Part shown: positions 18,603 through 27,993 of the stretch, one piece after another | Layout of the letters: each line of letters opens with the position of its first letter | Numbering within the stretch: position 1 is the first letter of the stretch | Source of the DNA: VXMF01 sp965206775 | Lineage (GTDB): Bacteria; Acidobacteriota; Terriglobia; Bryobacterales; UBA6623 | Assembly: GCA_965206775.1 (NCBI GenBank) | Contig: CBDBKU010000003.1 | Span: 496,001-560,000, forward strand | DNA: 64,000 bases | Reading direction: 5' to 3' | Notes under the pieces: model-generated | What the model was told of the DNA's origin: nothing | Databases searched by the model: none | The model's input: the letters and a program-made list of their open reading frames with translations, nothing else | Program-made: the position numbers and the translations under genes

Positions 18603-20399
18603 ATGCCGCAACACAAGAACAGCTGCCAAACTGCATCATCCCACATCGTCCACGTCGCCCGGGAGTGCTCTGGGATCGCGTCCGCGGGAGGCGTCGGGGA
18701 CGTCGTCCTGCAACTCGCTCTCGAATGCGTGCGCGAGGGGCATCAGACCACGATCATTCTCCCTCACTACGGGCGCTTCAGCCGGGAACGGCAGGAAGCG
18801 ATCGCGGACCGTGTCGCGTCGATGCTTCCTTGGTACGAAAGCGAGGTGCGGTTTCCCGGACCCTTAGCACTTGACGTGCCGATGGCGTACTCTGACGAGC
18901 CGAATCGGACCGAACCGACGGCAGTGGAAACGATCGAGTTTTGCGGATCCGTGACGCTTACGATCGCCTTCGTAGTGGCAGACCGGTTCGTCGGCAAGGA
19001 GAAGCCCTATACCTACACGTCGGCCGAGGCGAAGGCCATCCTGCACGCTCCACCCCACGCAAATGCGGCGTGCGGAGCCGAACTGCCTCCAAGGGACTTC
19101 GGCATCGAGGAAGGCAGCGGCCATTTCGATTACTTCGCGATGAACGTGCTGCTGCAAAAGGCGGCGCTGATGTGGATGGAACGGAAAGCCGGGCCCCGTG
19201 TGGCAGTCCACTGCCACGACGCGCACACGGCGATGCTGCCAATGATGGCCAAGCATGCGGAGCCGCCTTCCCTGTGCGCAGAGCACCAATACGTAGTGAC
19301 AGCCCACAACTGCGGGGTGGCCTACCGCCAGCGCAGCTGGGACATCGACTACGTCACCGCCGTCAGCGGCCTGCCTAGGCCGGCCGTCACGCAGTGCGTG
19401 ATCGACGGGGAGTTCGACCCGTTCGGGGCTGCGGCCCTATACGCAGACCACCTGACGACCGTCAGCGACGGCTACGCGTGGGAGGTCCAAGGCGCCCGCC
19501 TCGAAAGTTCGGGCGGTGACCCCGAGGTACGGGGGTTCTCGGAGTTCCTCGCGCAGAACTCGGTCCCAATCAAAGGGATCGTGAACGGCGTCGCTGCGGA
19601 GCTCAAGGGGCCGGAGGCGATCCGCAACGAACTGGGAAGGAGGGTCCAGAACATCGAGGGCTTCGCTTGGAAGCCCGCATTCCGCAAGCGCTTCATTCAG
19701 CGAATCTCCCGCAGGGATGTCGATCCTAGTTGGGGCATCCTCCCGGATGACCGCCACGGCCACCTCAAACGGCTGCCTAGAGAAGGATGCCTTTTCTCAT
19801 TCGTCGGCCGCTGGACCAGCCAGAAAGGCGTCGACATCATCGTTCGGGCCGCGCAGGAGGTGCTGGGTTCCCAACCCGAAGCCGGCCTGTGCGTCCTCGG
19901 CGAAGGAAACCAGCCGTTCGTCTTTGCGAGTCTGCTTCGTCTCGTCGAGGAGTTTCCGGGCCGGGTCGTCGTTATCAAGGGATTCAGCGGGCAGCTCGCC
20001 GCCAGCATATACGCGGCGGGCGACTTCTTTCTCGTGCCGTCGCGGTTCGAGCCGTGCGGATTGATCGACATGATCGCCCAGCTGAACGGGAACATCCCGA
20101 TCGCTAACCAAGTCGGCGGCCTGTCCAAAGTGATCGACGGCACGACCGGAATCGGCTATTTCGCGACCAACGACCGGCAGAATCTGCGCGGCTTGGTGCG
20201 TTCGATGCATCGCGCACTCGACGTGTTCGCCGACTCGAAGCGGTACGCCCGTATGCAGTTCGACGCGAATCGGGAAGTCCGCGAAAACTATGATTGGAAG
20301 TCCGTACTGGCTAGGTACGCACCGCTTTACGGCATCCAGGCGAAGGCGCCCAAGCGAATACCCCGGCCGGCCACGGTTCGCGCTGCCGTCGCAGCATAG
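18603..20399 (+). CDS. glgA: Glycogen/starch synthase-like glycosyltransferase (GT5) with altered N-terminal motif
   Basis: The ATG at 18603 gives 598 residues. The N-terminal GT5 domain begins IVHVARECSGIASAGGVGDV, aligning with the canonical synthase motif but with Ser-Ala where KTGGL-type enzymes have the sugar-nucleotide-binding Lys. The GT1 C-terminal half is conventional: FVGRWTSQKGVDII, a binding loop around LGEGNQPF, and SRFEPCGLIDMIAQLNG with the conserved Glu. It presumably elongates alpha-1,4-glucan. The missing Lys and the absence of glgC in the cluster leave the donor, ADP- or UDP-glucose, open. It is followed after 15 bp by glgP. The ribosome-binding site is weak. Confidence 0.88.
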   Translation: MPQHKNSCQTASSHIVHVARECSGIASAGGVGDVVLQLALECVREGHQTTIILPHYGRFSRERQEAIADRVASMLPWYESEVRFPGPLALDVPMAYSDEPNRTEPTAVETIEFCGSVTLTIAFVVADRFVGKEKPYTYTSAEAKAILHAPPHANAACGAELPPRDFGIEEGSGHFDYFAMNVLLQKAALMWMERKAGPRVAVHCHDAHTAMLPMMAKHAEPPSLCAEHQYVVTAHNCGVAYRQRSWDIDYVTAVSGLPRPAVTQCVIDGEFDPFGAAALYADHLTTVSDGYAWEVQGARLESSGGDPEVRGFSEFLAQNSVPIKGIVNGVAAELKGPEAIRNELGRRVQNIEGFAWKPAFRKRFIQRISRRDVDPSWGILPDDRHGHLKRLPREGCLFSFVGRWTSQKGVDIIVRAAQEVLGSQPEAGLCVLGEGNQPFVFASLLRLVEEFPGRVVVIKGFSGQLAASIYAAGDFFLVPSRFEPCGLIDMIAQLNGNIPIANQVGGLSKVIDGTTGIGYFATNDRQNLRGLVRSMHRALDVFADSKRYARMQFDANREVRENYDWKSVLARYAPLYGIQAKAPKRIPRPATVRAAVAA

Positions 20400-20414
20400 C
20401 CCGTCTAGCCCCAT

Positions 20415-22220
20415 ATGACACACGAATCTGACATGGTGCTCGCGGAAGCGCGCCCCCGAAAATCGACCCGAAAGTCCGCCGAGCATGCACCTGGCCCCGG
20501 CCTGAGCAGTCCGGGGAGTCCTGAGCGCCGTGGACGGCCCGCTCGAATCGCGTATTTTTCCATGGAGGTCGGATTGGAGTCTTCGATTCCGACCTACTCG
20601 GGCGGACTGGGCGTGCTTGCAGGAGACACCCTGCGCTCCGCGGCGGATCTCGGACTCGGCGTGGTCGGCGTCACGCTCTTGTACAGAAGGGGATACTTCC
20701 GGCAGCGGATCAGTGTCGAGGGCGAGCAGGTGGAAGTCCCGGTCGAGTGGTCACCGAGTCAAGCACTCGACCGCATGGCTGCCAAGGCCTCGGTGACTAT
20801 CGAGGGCCGCGAAGTCGCCATCGGCTGCTGGCGCTATTGCATCGAAGGAGTTGGCGGACACGTGGTTCCCGTCTACTTGCTCGACAGCGACCTAGACGAG
20901 AATGCCGAGGCCGACCGGGAACTGACGTACTACCTCTACGGCGGCGACGAACGCTACCGCCTGTGCCAAGAGACAATCCTTGGCATCGGGGGACAGAAGA
21001 TCCTTGCGGAACTGGGCCACAGCAATGTCGACGTCTTCCACATGAACGAGGGCCACTCGTCGCTGCTCGGCCTCTCACTTCTGGAGCGCCAGCTGAAGGC
21101 CAGGGGTGCGCGGCGCGTCACGAAGAGAGACATGGCAGCGGTGCGCAAACAGTGCGTCTTCACCACGCATACGCCGGTGCCGGCCGGCCACGACCGCTTT
21201 CATCGATCCATCGTGGATCAGGTCCTGGGCAAGGCCCGGACGGACCTGATGGCGGGAGCCCACATCCTGGACGGCGACATGCTGAACATGACGAAGCTAG
21301 CGCTCGAGTGCTCTCGCTACGTCAACGGCGTGGCCAGGATCCACCAGTTCGTCTCGCAGGAGATGTTTCCGAAGTACCGGATTCGCGGAGTGACCAACGG
21401 AGTCCACGCCGTCACGTGGTCAGCGCCCGCCCTGCAGGACCTGTTCGACAGGCACATTCCCGAATGGCGTGGCGATAACGCCTATCTTCGCCATGCATGC
21501 GACATCCCGCTGGAGGATCTCGTCGCAGCCCATCACGAAGCCAAGCGGAAGCTGCTCGACCTCGTGAAAGTGACGACCGGAGACGCGCTTGACGAATCGG
21601 TCTTCACGATAGGCTTCGCGCGGCGGGCCACGCCGTACAAGCGAGGTGACCTTCTGTTCCAGAACCTTGATCGGCTGCGATGGATCGCTCGGCGGGCAGG
21701 GCCCTTCCAGCTGGTGTTCGGCGGCAAGGCGCATCCGCGGGACGAAGGCGGCAAGCGCATGATTCGCGTCGTGCACGAAGCCGCGGAGGCACTGGCAGGC
21801 GCGGTCAAGATCGTCTACATCGAGAACTACGAAATGGACCTGGGGCGGGTCCTGACGAGCGGAACCGACCTCTGGCTGAACTCTCCGGAGAAGACGCGCG
21901 AAGCCTCGGGAACGAGTGGCATGAAAGCTGCCCTGAACGGGGTGCCCAGCCTGAGCGTGCTCGACGGCTGGTGGCTAGAGGGCCATGTCGAAGACGTGAC
22001 CGGATGGTCGGCCGCGAATTACCGCGGAGCTCCCGACGACGAGGCGAGCGTTGCATACGCCCTATACGACAAGCTGGAGCGCGTTGTCATTCCGCTCTTC
22101 TACGAGCGTCCGAAGGCATACGCCGAAGTGATGCGGTCGGCGATCGCGCTGAACGGTTCGTACTTCAACACGCAGCGGATGGTATCGCAGTACATGATGA
22201 ACGCCTACGCCGGCGCATAG
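20415..22220 (+). CDS. glgP: Alpha-glucan (glycogen) phosphorylase, short form
   Basis: A GT35 phosphorylase of 601 residues, the short bacterial type lacking the long N-terminal region of E. coli GlgP. It opens with about 40 basic, low-complexity residues, then IAYFSMEVGLESSIPTYSGGLG, the usual start of this subgroup. Further marks are VFHMNEGHSS, FTTHTPVPAGHDRF, GFARRATPYKR and EASGTSGMKAALNG, the last holding the pyridoxal-phosphate Lys. It releases glucose-1-phosphate from glucan non-reducing ends. It lies 15 bp after glgA in a two-gene operon divergent from glgX-malQ-glgB, so one 290-bp region could coordinate both arms. Confidence 0.95.
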   Translation: MTHESDMVLAEARPRKSTRKSAEHAPGPGLSSPGSPERRGRPARIAYFSMEVGLESSIPTYSGGLGVLAGDTLRSAADLGLGVVGVTLLYRRGYFRQRISVEGEQVEVPVEWSPSQALDRMAAKASVTIEGREVAIGCWRYCIEGVGGHVVPVYLLDSDLDENAEADRELTYYLYGGDERYRLCQETILGIGGQKILAELGHSNVDVFHMNEGHSSLLGLSLLERQLKARGARRVTKRDMAAVRKQCVFTTHTPVPAGHDRFHRSIVDQVLGKARTDLMAGAHILDGDMLNMTKLALECSRYVNGVARIHQFVSQEMFPKYRIRGVTNGVHAVTWSAPALQDLFDRHIPEWRGDNAYLRHACDIPLEDLVAAHHEAKRKLLDLVKVTTGDALDESVFTIGFARRATPYKRGDLLFQNLDRLRWIARRAGPFQLVFGGKAHPRDEGGKRMIRVVHEAAEALAGAVKIVYIENYEMDLGRVLTSGTDLWLNSPEKTREASGTSGMKAALNGVPSLSVLDGWWLEGHVEDVTGWSAANYRGAPDDEASVAYALYDKLERVVIPLFYERPKAYAEVMRSAIALNGSYFNTQRMVSQYMMNAYAGA

Positions 22221-22303
22221 TAGTAGGGCCTGGCCGGGCCGACACCTCCGCGCCACCAATTTAGGGAACGTCGCACGTCTCCGAGCGCTTTCGATTGTCA
22301 CCG

Positions 22304-24898
22304 CTAGCGAGAGCCCGGAGCGCCTCCTCGGAGCCCCTCGATAGTCGCCAGTGACTGGATTACCTCGGGATCGTCGGGCCGGATTTCCGACGCTCGCCTG
22401 AGTTCGGGCTCCGCTCGCTCCAAATCGCCGGAACGAGCGTAGATCAAGCCGAGATTCTTGTGCAGCAGGAATTCCGTCCGGCATCCCTTGCACGTCTCGA
22501 TCGCCTCTTTCAGCTGTTCGATCGCCTTGGCGACATCCCCAGCTTGGAGCGATGCCAGGGCGAAGTTCCCGAGGGTATCGGCACGATCCACGATGCGACG
22601 CTGCGACTGCGATTCCTGGAACCGCTCCTGGTAGCGTCGCGCGGCCTCGGAATCGTCCCTCCGCAATTCGCGGAACAGATTGTAGAGCGCTTCCCTATGG
22701 TCCGGATCCAGTTCCACGGCTCGCTTCCAGCGACTGATCGCGGAGAGTCGGTTCCCCAGAGCCAGTTCCGCCTGGCCAAGCTCGTAGTGCCCGCGGCCGT
22801 CCTCCGGCTTGAGGTCGATGTAACGTCGCCAGAGTTCCGCCACCTCGGTCGCATTCCCAAGGCGCTGCTCGGCCAAGGCTAGGAAATAGATAGCATCCGC
22901 ATGGTTCGCGTCAAGCCCGACAGCCGCTTTCAAATCCTTTCGCGCTTCCTCGGCCCTGCCCAATTGGACTAGCATTCGGCCGCGGTTGAAGCGCGCTGCA
23001 GGCGATTCCGGAGCGAGATCCGCGGCTTGGGTGAAGACCTCGAGGGCGTCGTCGGTCTTGTGGGCATCGGCGAGGGCGATTCCGAGATTCAGCCGCGCCT
23101 CGGCAGAATCCGGATCGATGGCAACCACCTTGCGCAAGGTGGCCGCCGATTCCTCGGCTCGGCCGAGACGGGCCTGGATCATTCCCAGCGCAGTGAGTGC
23201 CTTGGCACTACGGGGATCGAGCCGGACCGACTCCAGGACGTGAGTCTCCGCTTCTTCGAACATCTCCTGTCCGGCAAGCAGCAGGCCAAGATTGACGCGG
23301 GCCTGGACGTAGTCGCCGTCATCCTCGATCGCTCGCCGGAAGTGGCGCGCGGCTTCATCGGTTCGTCCCTGGCGACCGTAGAGCACGCCGAGATTGTTGT
23401 GCGCTTCCGCGTATTGCGGCTCGATTCGCACCGCTTCGCGCAGGGCTTGCTCGGCTTGCGGGAACCAAGCGATGTTCAGATAGAGCACCCCTAGATCGTT
23501 GTGAGCCCTCTCCATGCTGGGATCCAGCTCCAACGCCTTCTTGAGGGCGTCGAGCTGGCTCCCCTTGTTGCCAAGCGCGGAGTGGGCTAGCGAGATGTCG
23601 TAGTGGTACCTGGCATCTGAGGGACTCAGGCGAATCGCTTCCTCGTACTCGGCAACCGCCTGGGCGGGATCGCCCGAATCGAGAGCGGCATTTCCCCGGG
23701 ACGCGGCGCTCTCGGCCTGGCTGTTCTTCAAATCGGCCTGCTTCCGATCCTGGAACGCACGCAATTCCTCCCGCGCCTCTGCCTCCTCGCTCTGCGCTCG
23801 CAGGACGCGTCCGAGCTGGAAGCGGATGTCCGCGGATGCGGGATCGAGTTCCTTGGCCGTCTCGAGGTGCAACCTCGCTTCACTCCACTTCTCCTGCCGC
23901 GCGAGCACGAACCCAAGGTTGTAGCGGGTGTCAGAGTGCTCCGGGCGCACCTCAGCTGCGCGGCGAAGACTGCCCTCCGCCTCGGCATACTTGCCGATTC
24001 CTCGAAGCGCGACTCCCCGCAAGTGACGGAGCTCGAACTCGTCCACGGAGGCTGGCCTCGTCGATGAATACCGGGCGACCAATTCGAGAACCTCCTGGTG
24101 CTTGTGGAAGTTTGCGAGCGCCTTCGCAGCCGCTATGCGCGCCATGTCGTTAGCCGGGTCCAACTCGAGCACCCGGCGATAGTGGTCGGCGGCCGCGGGG
24201 AAGTTCTCAGTTCGGGCGTACGCAGTCGCCAGGTTGAAATGCGCGCTGGGCAAGCTTGGATGCGCCCCGACCACCTCGGAGAGGACCGAGATCGCTTCCT
24301 GGAATTTTCCATCGGCGGCAAGCGCCGCGCCCATCATCATGGGAATCTCGGCGCTTTGCGGGTCGACATCCCGGGCTCTTTCGAGGTAGCCCAGGGCTGC
24401 CGAGGAGCGGCGCTGCTGCATCCGCACGCGAGCCATGCCGAACAGCGCCTGGACGGAATCCGGGCGAAGACGCAGCGCATCCTCGATCGCGGGTTCCGCA
24501 GCTGTTGGGTCCTCAATCTCGAGAAGGACGAATCCCCAGGCGAGCTTGGCCTCGAATGAGTCCGGATTCAGCCTAGCCGCAGCAGCGAGGTGCTTGGATG
24601 CATCTCGCGGCTTGCCGGATTTCGCCAGCAGCAACCCGAGGTTGAATTGCGGCTCCCAGTAGGTGGCGTCCAGCTCGACAGATCTCAGGAAGGCGTCGAC
24701 TGCGCACTCGGTGAGTCCACGCCCGGCGTACGAGCCACCGAGCGCGTTGAAGAGGCCAGCCGACGGATCAGCCGCAAGAGCCGCCTGCAGTTCGGCGGGC
24801 GGGTCGCACTGCGGCTGCGCGAACAGACCTGCGGAATACACGAACAGCAACCCGACAGGGGACACGGGCGTCCGCCACTTGAGCAAGAAGCCGAACAT
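22304..24898 (-). CDS. Exported 864-residue TPR protein with four cysteines (paralogue A)
   Basis: After a signal-like N-terminus (VGLLFVYSAGLFAQ) nearly the whole protein is tetratricopeptide repeats of 34 residues, roughly 20 units, with canonical A/G-Y-A/P patterns. Only four Cys are visible: Cys31 (QPQCDPP), Cys65 (GLTECAVDAF) and a CxxC at 803-806 (TCKGC). All four have counterparts in the equally long protein at 55099-57693. There is no CxxCH, so heme binding is not expected; disulfides in the periplasm are likelier. The gene starts 33 bp after the end of a dead receptor gene on the same strand, mirroring the intact receptor-TPR pair at 51672-57693. It probably once formed an operon with that receptor. 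Function is unknown; a scaffold for receptor cargo or assembly is inference. Confidence 0.85.
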   Translation of the reverse strand: MFGFLLKWRTPVSPVGLLFVYSAGLFAQPQCDPPAELQAALAADPSAGLFNALGGSYAGRGLTECAVDAFLRSVELDATYWEPQFNLGLLLAKSGKPRDASKHLAAAARLNPDSFEAKLAWGFVLLEIEDPTAAEPAIEDALRLRPDSVQALFGMARVRMQQRRSSAALGYLERARDVDPQSAEIPMMMGAALAADGKFQEAISVLSEVVGAHPSLPSAHFNLATAYARTENFPAAADHYRRVLELDPANDMARIAAAKALANFHKHQEVLELVARYSSTRPASVDEFELRHLRGVALRGIGKYAEAEGSLRRAAEVRPEHSDTRYNLGFVLARQEKWSEARLHLETAKELDPASADIRFQLGRVLRAQSEEAEAREELRAFQDRKQADLKNSQAESAASRGNAALDSGDPAQAVAEYEEAIRLSPSDARYHYDISLAHSALGNKGSQLDALKKALELDPSMERAHNDLGVLYLNIAWFPQAEQALREAVRIEPQYAEAHNNLGVLYGRQGRTDEAARHFRRAIEDDGDYVQARVNLGLLLAGQEMFEEAETHVLESVRLDPRSAKALTALGMIQARLGRAEESAATLRKVVAIDPDSAEARLNLGIALADAHKTDDALEVFTQAADLAPESPAARFNRGRMLVQLGRAEEARKDLKAAVGLDANHADAIYFLALAEQRLGNATEVAELWRRYIDLKPEDGRGHYELGQAELALGNRLSAISRWKRAVELDPDHREALYNLFRELRRDDSEAARRYQERFQESQSQRRIVDRADTLGNFALASLQAGDVAKAIEQLKEAIETCKGCRTEFLLHKNLGLIYARSGDLERAEPELRRASEIRPDDPEVIQSLATIEGLRGGAPGSR

Positions 24899-25195
24899 AG
24901 CTACTTGAAGATTCTACGCGACGATGCCGCTCAACGACAAACAGCCCTCGAGGGCGTTCCGAAAGTCGGCGTGTTGAACGCATTGAACAACTCGAGGCGA
25001 AATTCGACGTATTTCGTAACTGCCCAGGTACACGGCTTCGGTTGAGTTGCGACGACGAGGGCGGCGGGCAGTGGGGCATAGGTAGCGGAACAGAACAGGC
25101 GGACAGGGGCCGGGGATGGCGGCGATTGGCAAGCGCTAGTGGAAGAGTCCGGCGGCGAGCATGATTGTGGGCAGACCGATCGTGTCGGCACGCAG

Positions 25196-25224
25196 TTTAC
25201 ACAGACAGACAAAACATGTATATA
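25196..25224 (+). promoter_or_regulatory. Predicted promoter of the IS66-type transposase
   Basis: TTTACA (25196-25201) and TATATA (25219-25224) are 17 bp apart, about 36 nt upstream of the transposase ATG, in a locally AT-rich patch of an otherwise GC-rich element. Confidence 0.45.
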
Positions 25225-25260
25225 TAAGAATGTTGCAAGCGCACAGGCGCTGGCGAGAGC

Positions 25261-26733
25261 ATGCCGGGACAGTCCGAGGCAGAGCGGCGACAGGCGGGCG
25301 GGGACGTGCGCCTGGAGGACTTGCAAGCCGAGAACGAGCAGCTGCGGGCCACCCTCGAGCGCAAGGAGGCGGAGATTGCCGGCTTGCGGCAGCGCCTGGA
25401 GGAACTGGAGCGCCGAGTGGGGCTGAACAGCAGCAACAGCGGCAAGCCGCCGTCGAGCGACGGGCCAGCCAAGCCGCCGGCGCAGCAGCGCACGAAGAGC
25501 CAGCGGGGCCGCTCCGGCAAGCGCTCGGGCGGGCAGCGGGGGCACAAGGGCTCGACCTTGCGCCAGACAGACAGCCCGGATCGGATCCAGACCCACCTGC
25601 CGCCGAGTTGCGGGGCGTGCTCGGCGCCGCTGGCGGCGGCCGACACGCAGGGCGAGCCCCTGCGGCGGCAGGTGTTCGACCTGCCCGCGCCCCAGCCTCC
25701 GGTGGTGACCGAGCATCAGGCGTTTGCCTGCCGCTGCGGATCCTGTGGCCGTGTGACGCGGGCGGCGTTCCCGGAAGGGGTGGGTGCGCCCGTGCAGTAC
25801 GGCCCGCGGATCGCCGCCGTCGCGGTCTACCTGCAAAACGGGCACTTCCTGCCCGAAGAGCGCTTGGCAGAGGTCTTCCAGGACCTGTTCGGGGTCGCGG
25901 TTTGCTCCGCGACACTGGCGGGGATGACGCGCAAGGCGGCGGAGCGCTGGCGGAGCTGCAGCGAGCGCGTACGCGACATGATCGTGAGCCTGGACGGGGC
26001 GAAGCATCTGGACGAGACGGGCTTCCGGATCGGGGGGAAGACGCAGTGGCTGCATGTGATCAGCACGCGCTGGCTGACGTTCTACCGCACAAGCCCGCGG
26101 CGGGGCAGCCTGCTGGAGGGCCTGCGGGGCATTCTGGTGCACGATCACTGGAAGCCGTACTTCACCGTCCGGGACGTGCTGCACAGCCTGTGCAATGCGC
26201 ATCATTGGCGAGAACTGCAAGCGCTAGTCGAGATCGACAGGGAGGACTGGGCGCGACGGATGCAGCTGTTGCTCAGACGGGCGAACCGGGCGGTGAGGAT
26301 GGCTCTCGAGCGGGGTGTTCCGCTGCCGCGGGCGCTGGTGGAGCAGATTCAGCGCCGCTACGACCAGTGGGTCGGGGAAGCGCTGGCTTATCACGAGGCG
26401 CAGCCGCCGCTGCGACCGCCGCAGAAAGGTCGGCGGGGGCGCAAGAAGCGTCGGCCGGGACACAATCTCGCGTTGCGGCTGCGGGACCGCAAGCAAGACG
26501 TGCTGCGCTTCGTCAGCGATCCCGGTGTCCCCTTCACCAACAACCAGGCGGAGCAGGACCTGCGGATGATGAAGCTGCGCATGAAGATCTCCGGCGGGTT
26601 CCGGTCCGAGCAGGGAGCGCAGGATTTCGCCACGTTGCGCAGCGTGCTCTCGACCGCGCGGAAGCAAGGCCGCAACCGCGTCGAGGCCCTCTTGCAAGGG
26701 CCGGAGGTCCTGCTCGCAGGACTGAAATTCTAG
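25261..26733 (+). CDS. IS66-family transposase (TnpC type)
   Basis: The 490-residue protein starts with a coiled-coil-like segment (residues 15-55, LQAENEQLRATLERKEAEI). A basic Ser/Pro/Gly linker with SSNSGKPPSSDGP follows, an IS66 hallmark, and then a zinc-binding stretch (CGACSAPL, CRCGSCGR). The DDE catalytic residues are Asp251 (HLDETGF), Asp295 (LVHDHWKPY) and Glu431 (NNQAEQDLRMMK). The NNQAEQ block is highly characteristic. The length is normal for single-gene IS66 members and no internal stop is present. With intact ends and target duplication, the element may still be active. Confidence 0.95.
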   Translation: MPGQSEAERRQAGGDVRLEDLQAENEQLRATLERKEAEIAGLRQRLEELERRVGLNSSNSGKPPSSDGPAKPPAQQRTKSQRGRSGKRSGGQRGHKGSTLRQTDSPDRIQTHLPPSCGACSAPLAAADTQGEPLRRQVFDLPAPQPPVVTEHQAFACRCGSCGRVTRAAFPEGVGAPVQYGPRIAAVAVYLQNGHFLPEERLAEVFQDLFGVAVCSATLAGMTRKAAERWRSCSERVRDMIVSLDGAKHLDETGFRIGGKTQWLHVISTRWLTFYRTSPRRGSLLEGLRGILVHDHWKPYFTVRDVLHSLCNAHHWRELQALVEIDREDWARRMQLLLRRANRAVRMALERGVPLPRALVEQIQRRYDQWVGEALAYHEAQPPLRPPQKGRRGRKKRRPGHNLALRLRDRKQDVLRFVSDPGVPFTNNQAEQDLRMMKLRMKISGGFRSEQGAQDFATLRSVLSTARKQGRNRVEALLQGPEVLLAGLKF

Positions 26734-27993
26734 CTGCCGCCCCGAGTCCCGATCGTCCGCCCCGGACTGCACCTTGTCAAGGCCGACGCACGCTCCACTC
26801 ATCTAGTACTTGCGCAGGTCATCGGACCTACCTGGGCAGTTACCGTATTTCACCTCCGAGAATGGGAACTGCTTCAACAGTGACAGGTCGAAGTTCGACA
26901 CGCCGTCCGGACGTTGTGTCGACCCGAGTTGACGAACTGTCGGATGCTCGTGCCGGGGACGAAGTCCGGCCCGTCCAAGTTCCCCGTGTTGATCCATCGA
27001 GCCGTTGTCGGATTCGAGATTTCTACGTCTCCTATGACGACCGGTCTTGCATAGCAACCGGTATTGCCCGTGTGTTCGTGATGTCCCCGTTGACAATGCC
27101 GCCGAGCGCTCCGCCGAATTCGGGATCGTCGTTATGGGCGTTGACCTTGAACTACTGGGTGATGTCGATGATCAGAAGCTCCGCGTAAGTGCTCACGAAC
27201 GCGGCCTGATTGAAGACGCCGTCGAGCATGAAGAGGTTCGAGCGGTTCCTCTGGCCGTTTGCGGCGGGGAACTGTAATTCCCCGATCGGCCGAGCCGTGA
27301 ACCCTCCCGGGTTCTGCGACACGCTGACGGACGTGACGCCAGGCGTCAGTTCCAACTGCTTGGTGAAGTTCCGTCCGTTCAGCGACAGGTCGACGACCTG
27401 CTGCTCCCTCATCGCCGATCCGAGTTCCGCAGAGGATGCCTACAGTTGCGCTCCCTATGCTTCGACGGTGACTGTCTCGGTAACGGCTCCGACTTCAAGT
27501 GAGAAATCGAAGGTCGCTGTCTGGTTGACGACCAGTGAGAACGGGTTGACCACTGAGGTCTGAAAGCAGTTGGAGACGCAGGACAGAGTGTACACGCCCG
27601 GCTGGAGATTGCTGAAGCGGTACACGCCTGCGTTGTTCGACGCTGACTGCTGCTCGAGGCCGGTCTCGACATTGGATATCGAGGCCTCTTCACCTGGGAC
27701 GACGGCCCCAGTTGAGTCACGAACGGTGCCGTTGGCGATCGCCGTGGGAATCTGCGCGTGGGACGACGGCGCCATGCCGGTCAGCAAGGCCAAGAGCATC
27801 GCCAGCGCTACGAGTGGAACGAATCGAAAATTCGCGAACATTTCCATCTCCTCTTGAGTCTTCTCCCCCTCGAAGTTCCAACCCTCCGGCGAACCTACCA
27901 AGTCAGGGTCTCGAGTAACGCGGACTGAGGTGGTGCCGGAATTTCGGACAGTGAGTAAGAGGTGGATTTCGCCAGGGTTGAAAGGAGTCAACG

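Larger units (their letters stand above)
25016..26843 (+). mobile_element. IS66-family insertion sequence with intact ends and 8-bp target duplication
   Basis: The 1828-bp element is bounded by 15-bp perfect inverted repeats GTAACTGCCCAGGTA (25016-25030 and 26829-26843 reversed), beginning GTAA as IS66 ends do. The target duplication CGTATTTC is present at 25008-25015 and 26844-26851; 8 bp is the IS66 norm. Removing the element and one duplication copy joins the receptor reading frame exactly (KY followed by VEF). It has one transposase gene and no tnpA/tnpB, like the ISBst12 subgroup. Confidence 0.95.
24931..27841 (-). pseudogene. Decayed TonB-dependent receptor gene interrupted by an IS66-type element
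   Basis: The start ATG at 27841 has AGGAG upstream, a signal peptide (to SSHAQ) and a complete regulatory-like domain. The frame then meets TAG after TVTVEA and another TAG a few codons later. It continues in frame through QQVVDLSLNGRNF and a third stop at 27152. A large internal deletion joins the plug segment EFGGALGGIVN to the C-terminal GDITNTGNTG. One or more frameshifts follow before FDLSLLKQFPFSEVKY. There the IS66-type element splits the gene. After the element, VEFRLELFNAFNTPTFGTP continues and ends early, without the usual terminal-Phe strand. Most of the barrel is gone, so it cannot be functional. Confidence 0.9.

Noticed and set aside
24931..26220. 429-codon minus-strand frame spanning the left end of the IS66-type element
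   Set aside because: Only its last 32 residues are real receptor sequence; the rest is antisense to the transposase.
25161..27188. 675-codon frame running through the IS66-type element and the receptor remnant
   Set aside because: Out of frame with the recognisable transposase, with Gly/Ala/Arg-rich nonsense composition; a shadow frame.
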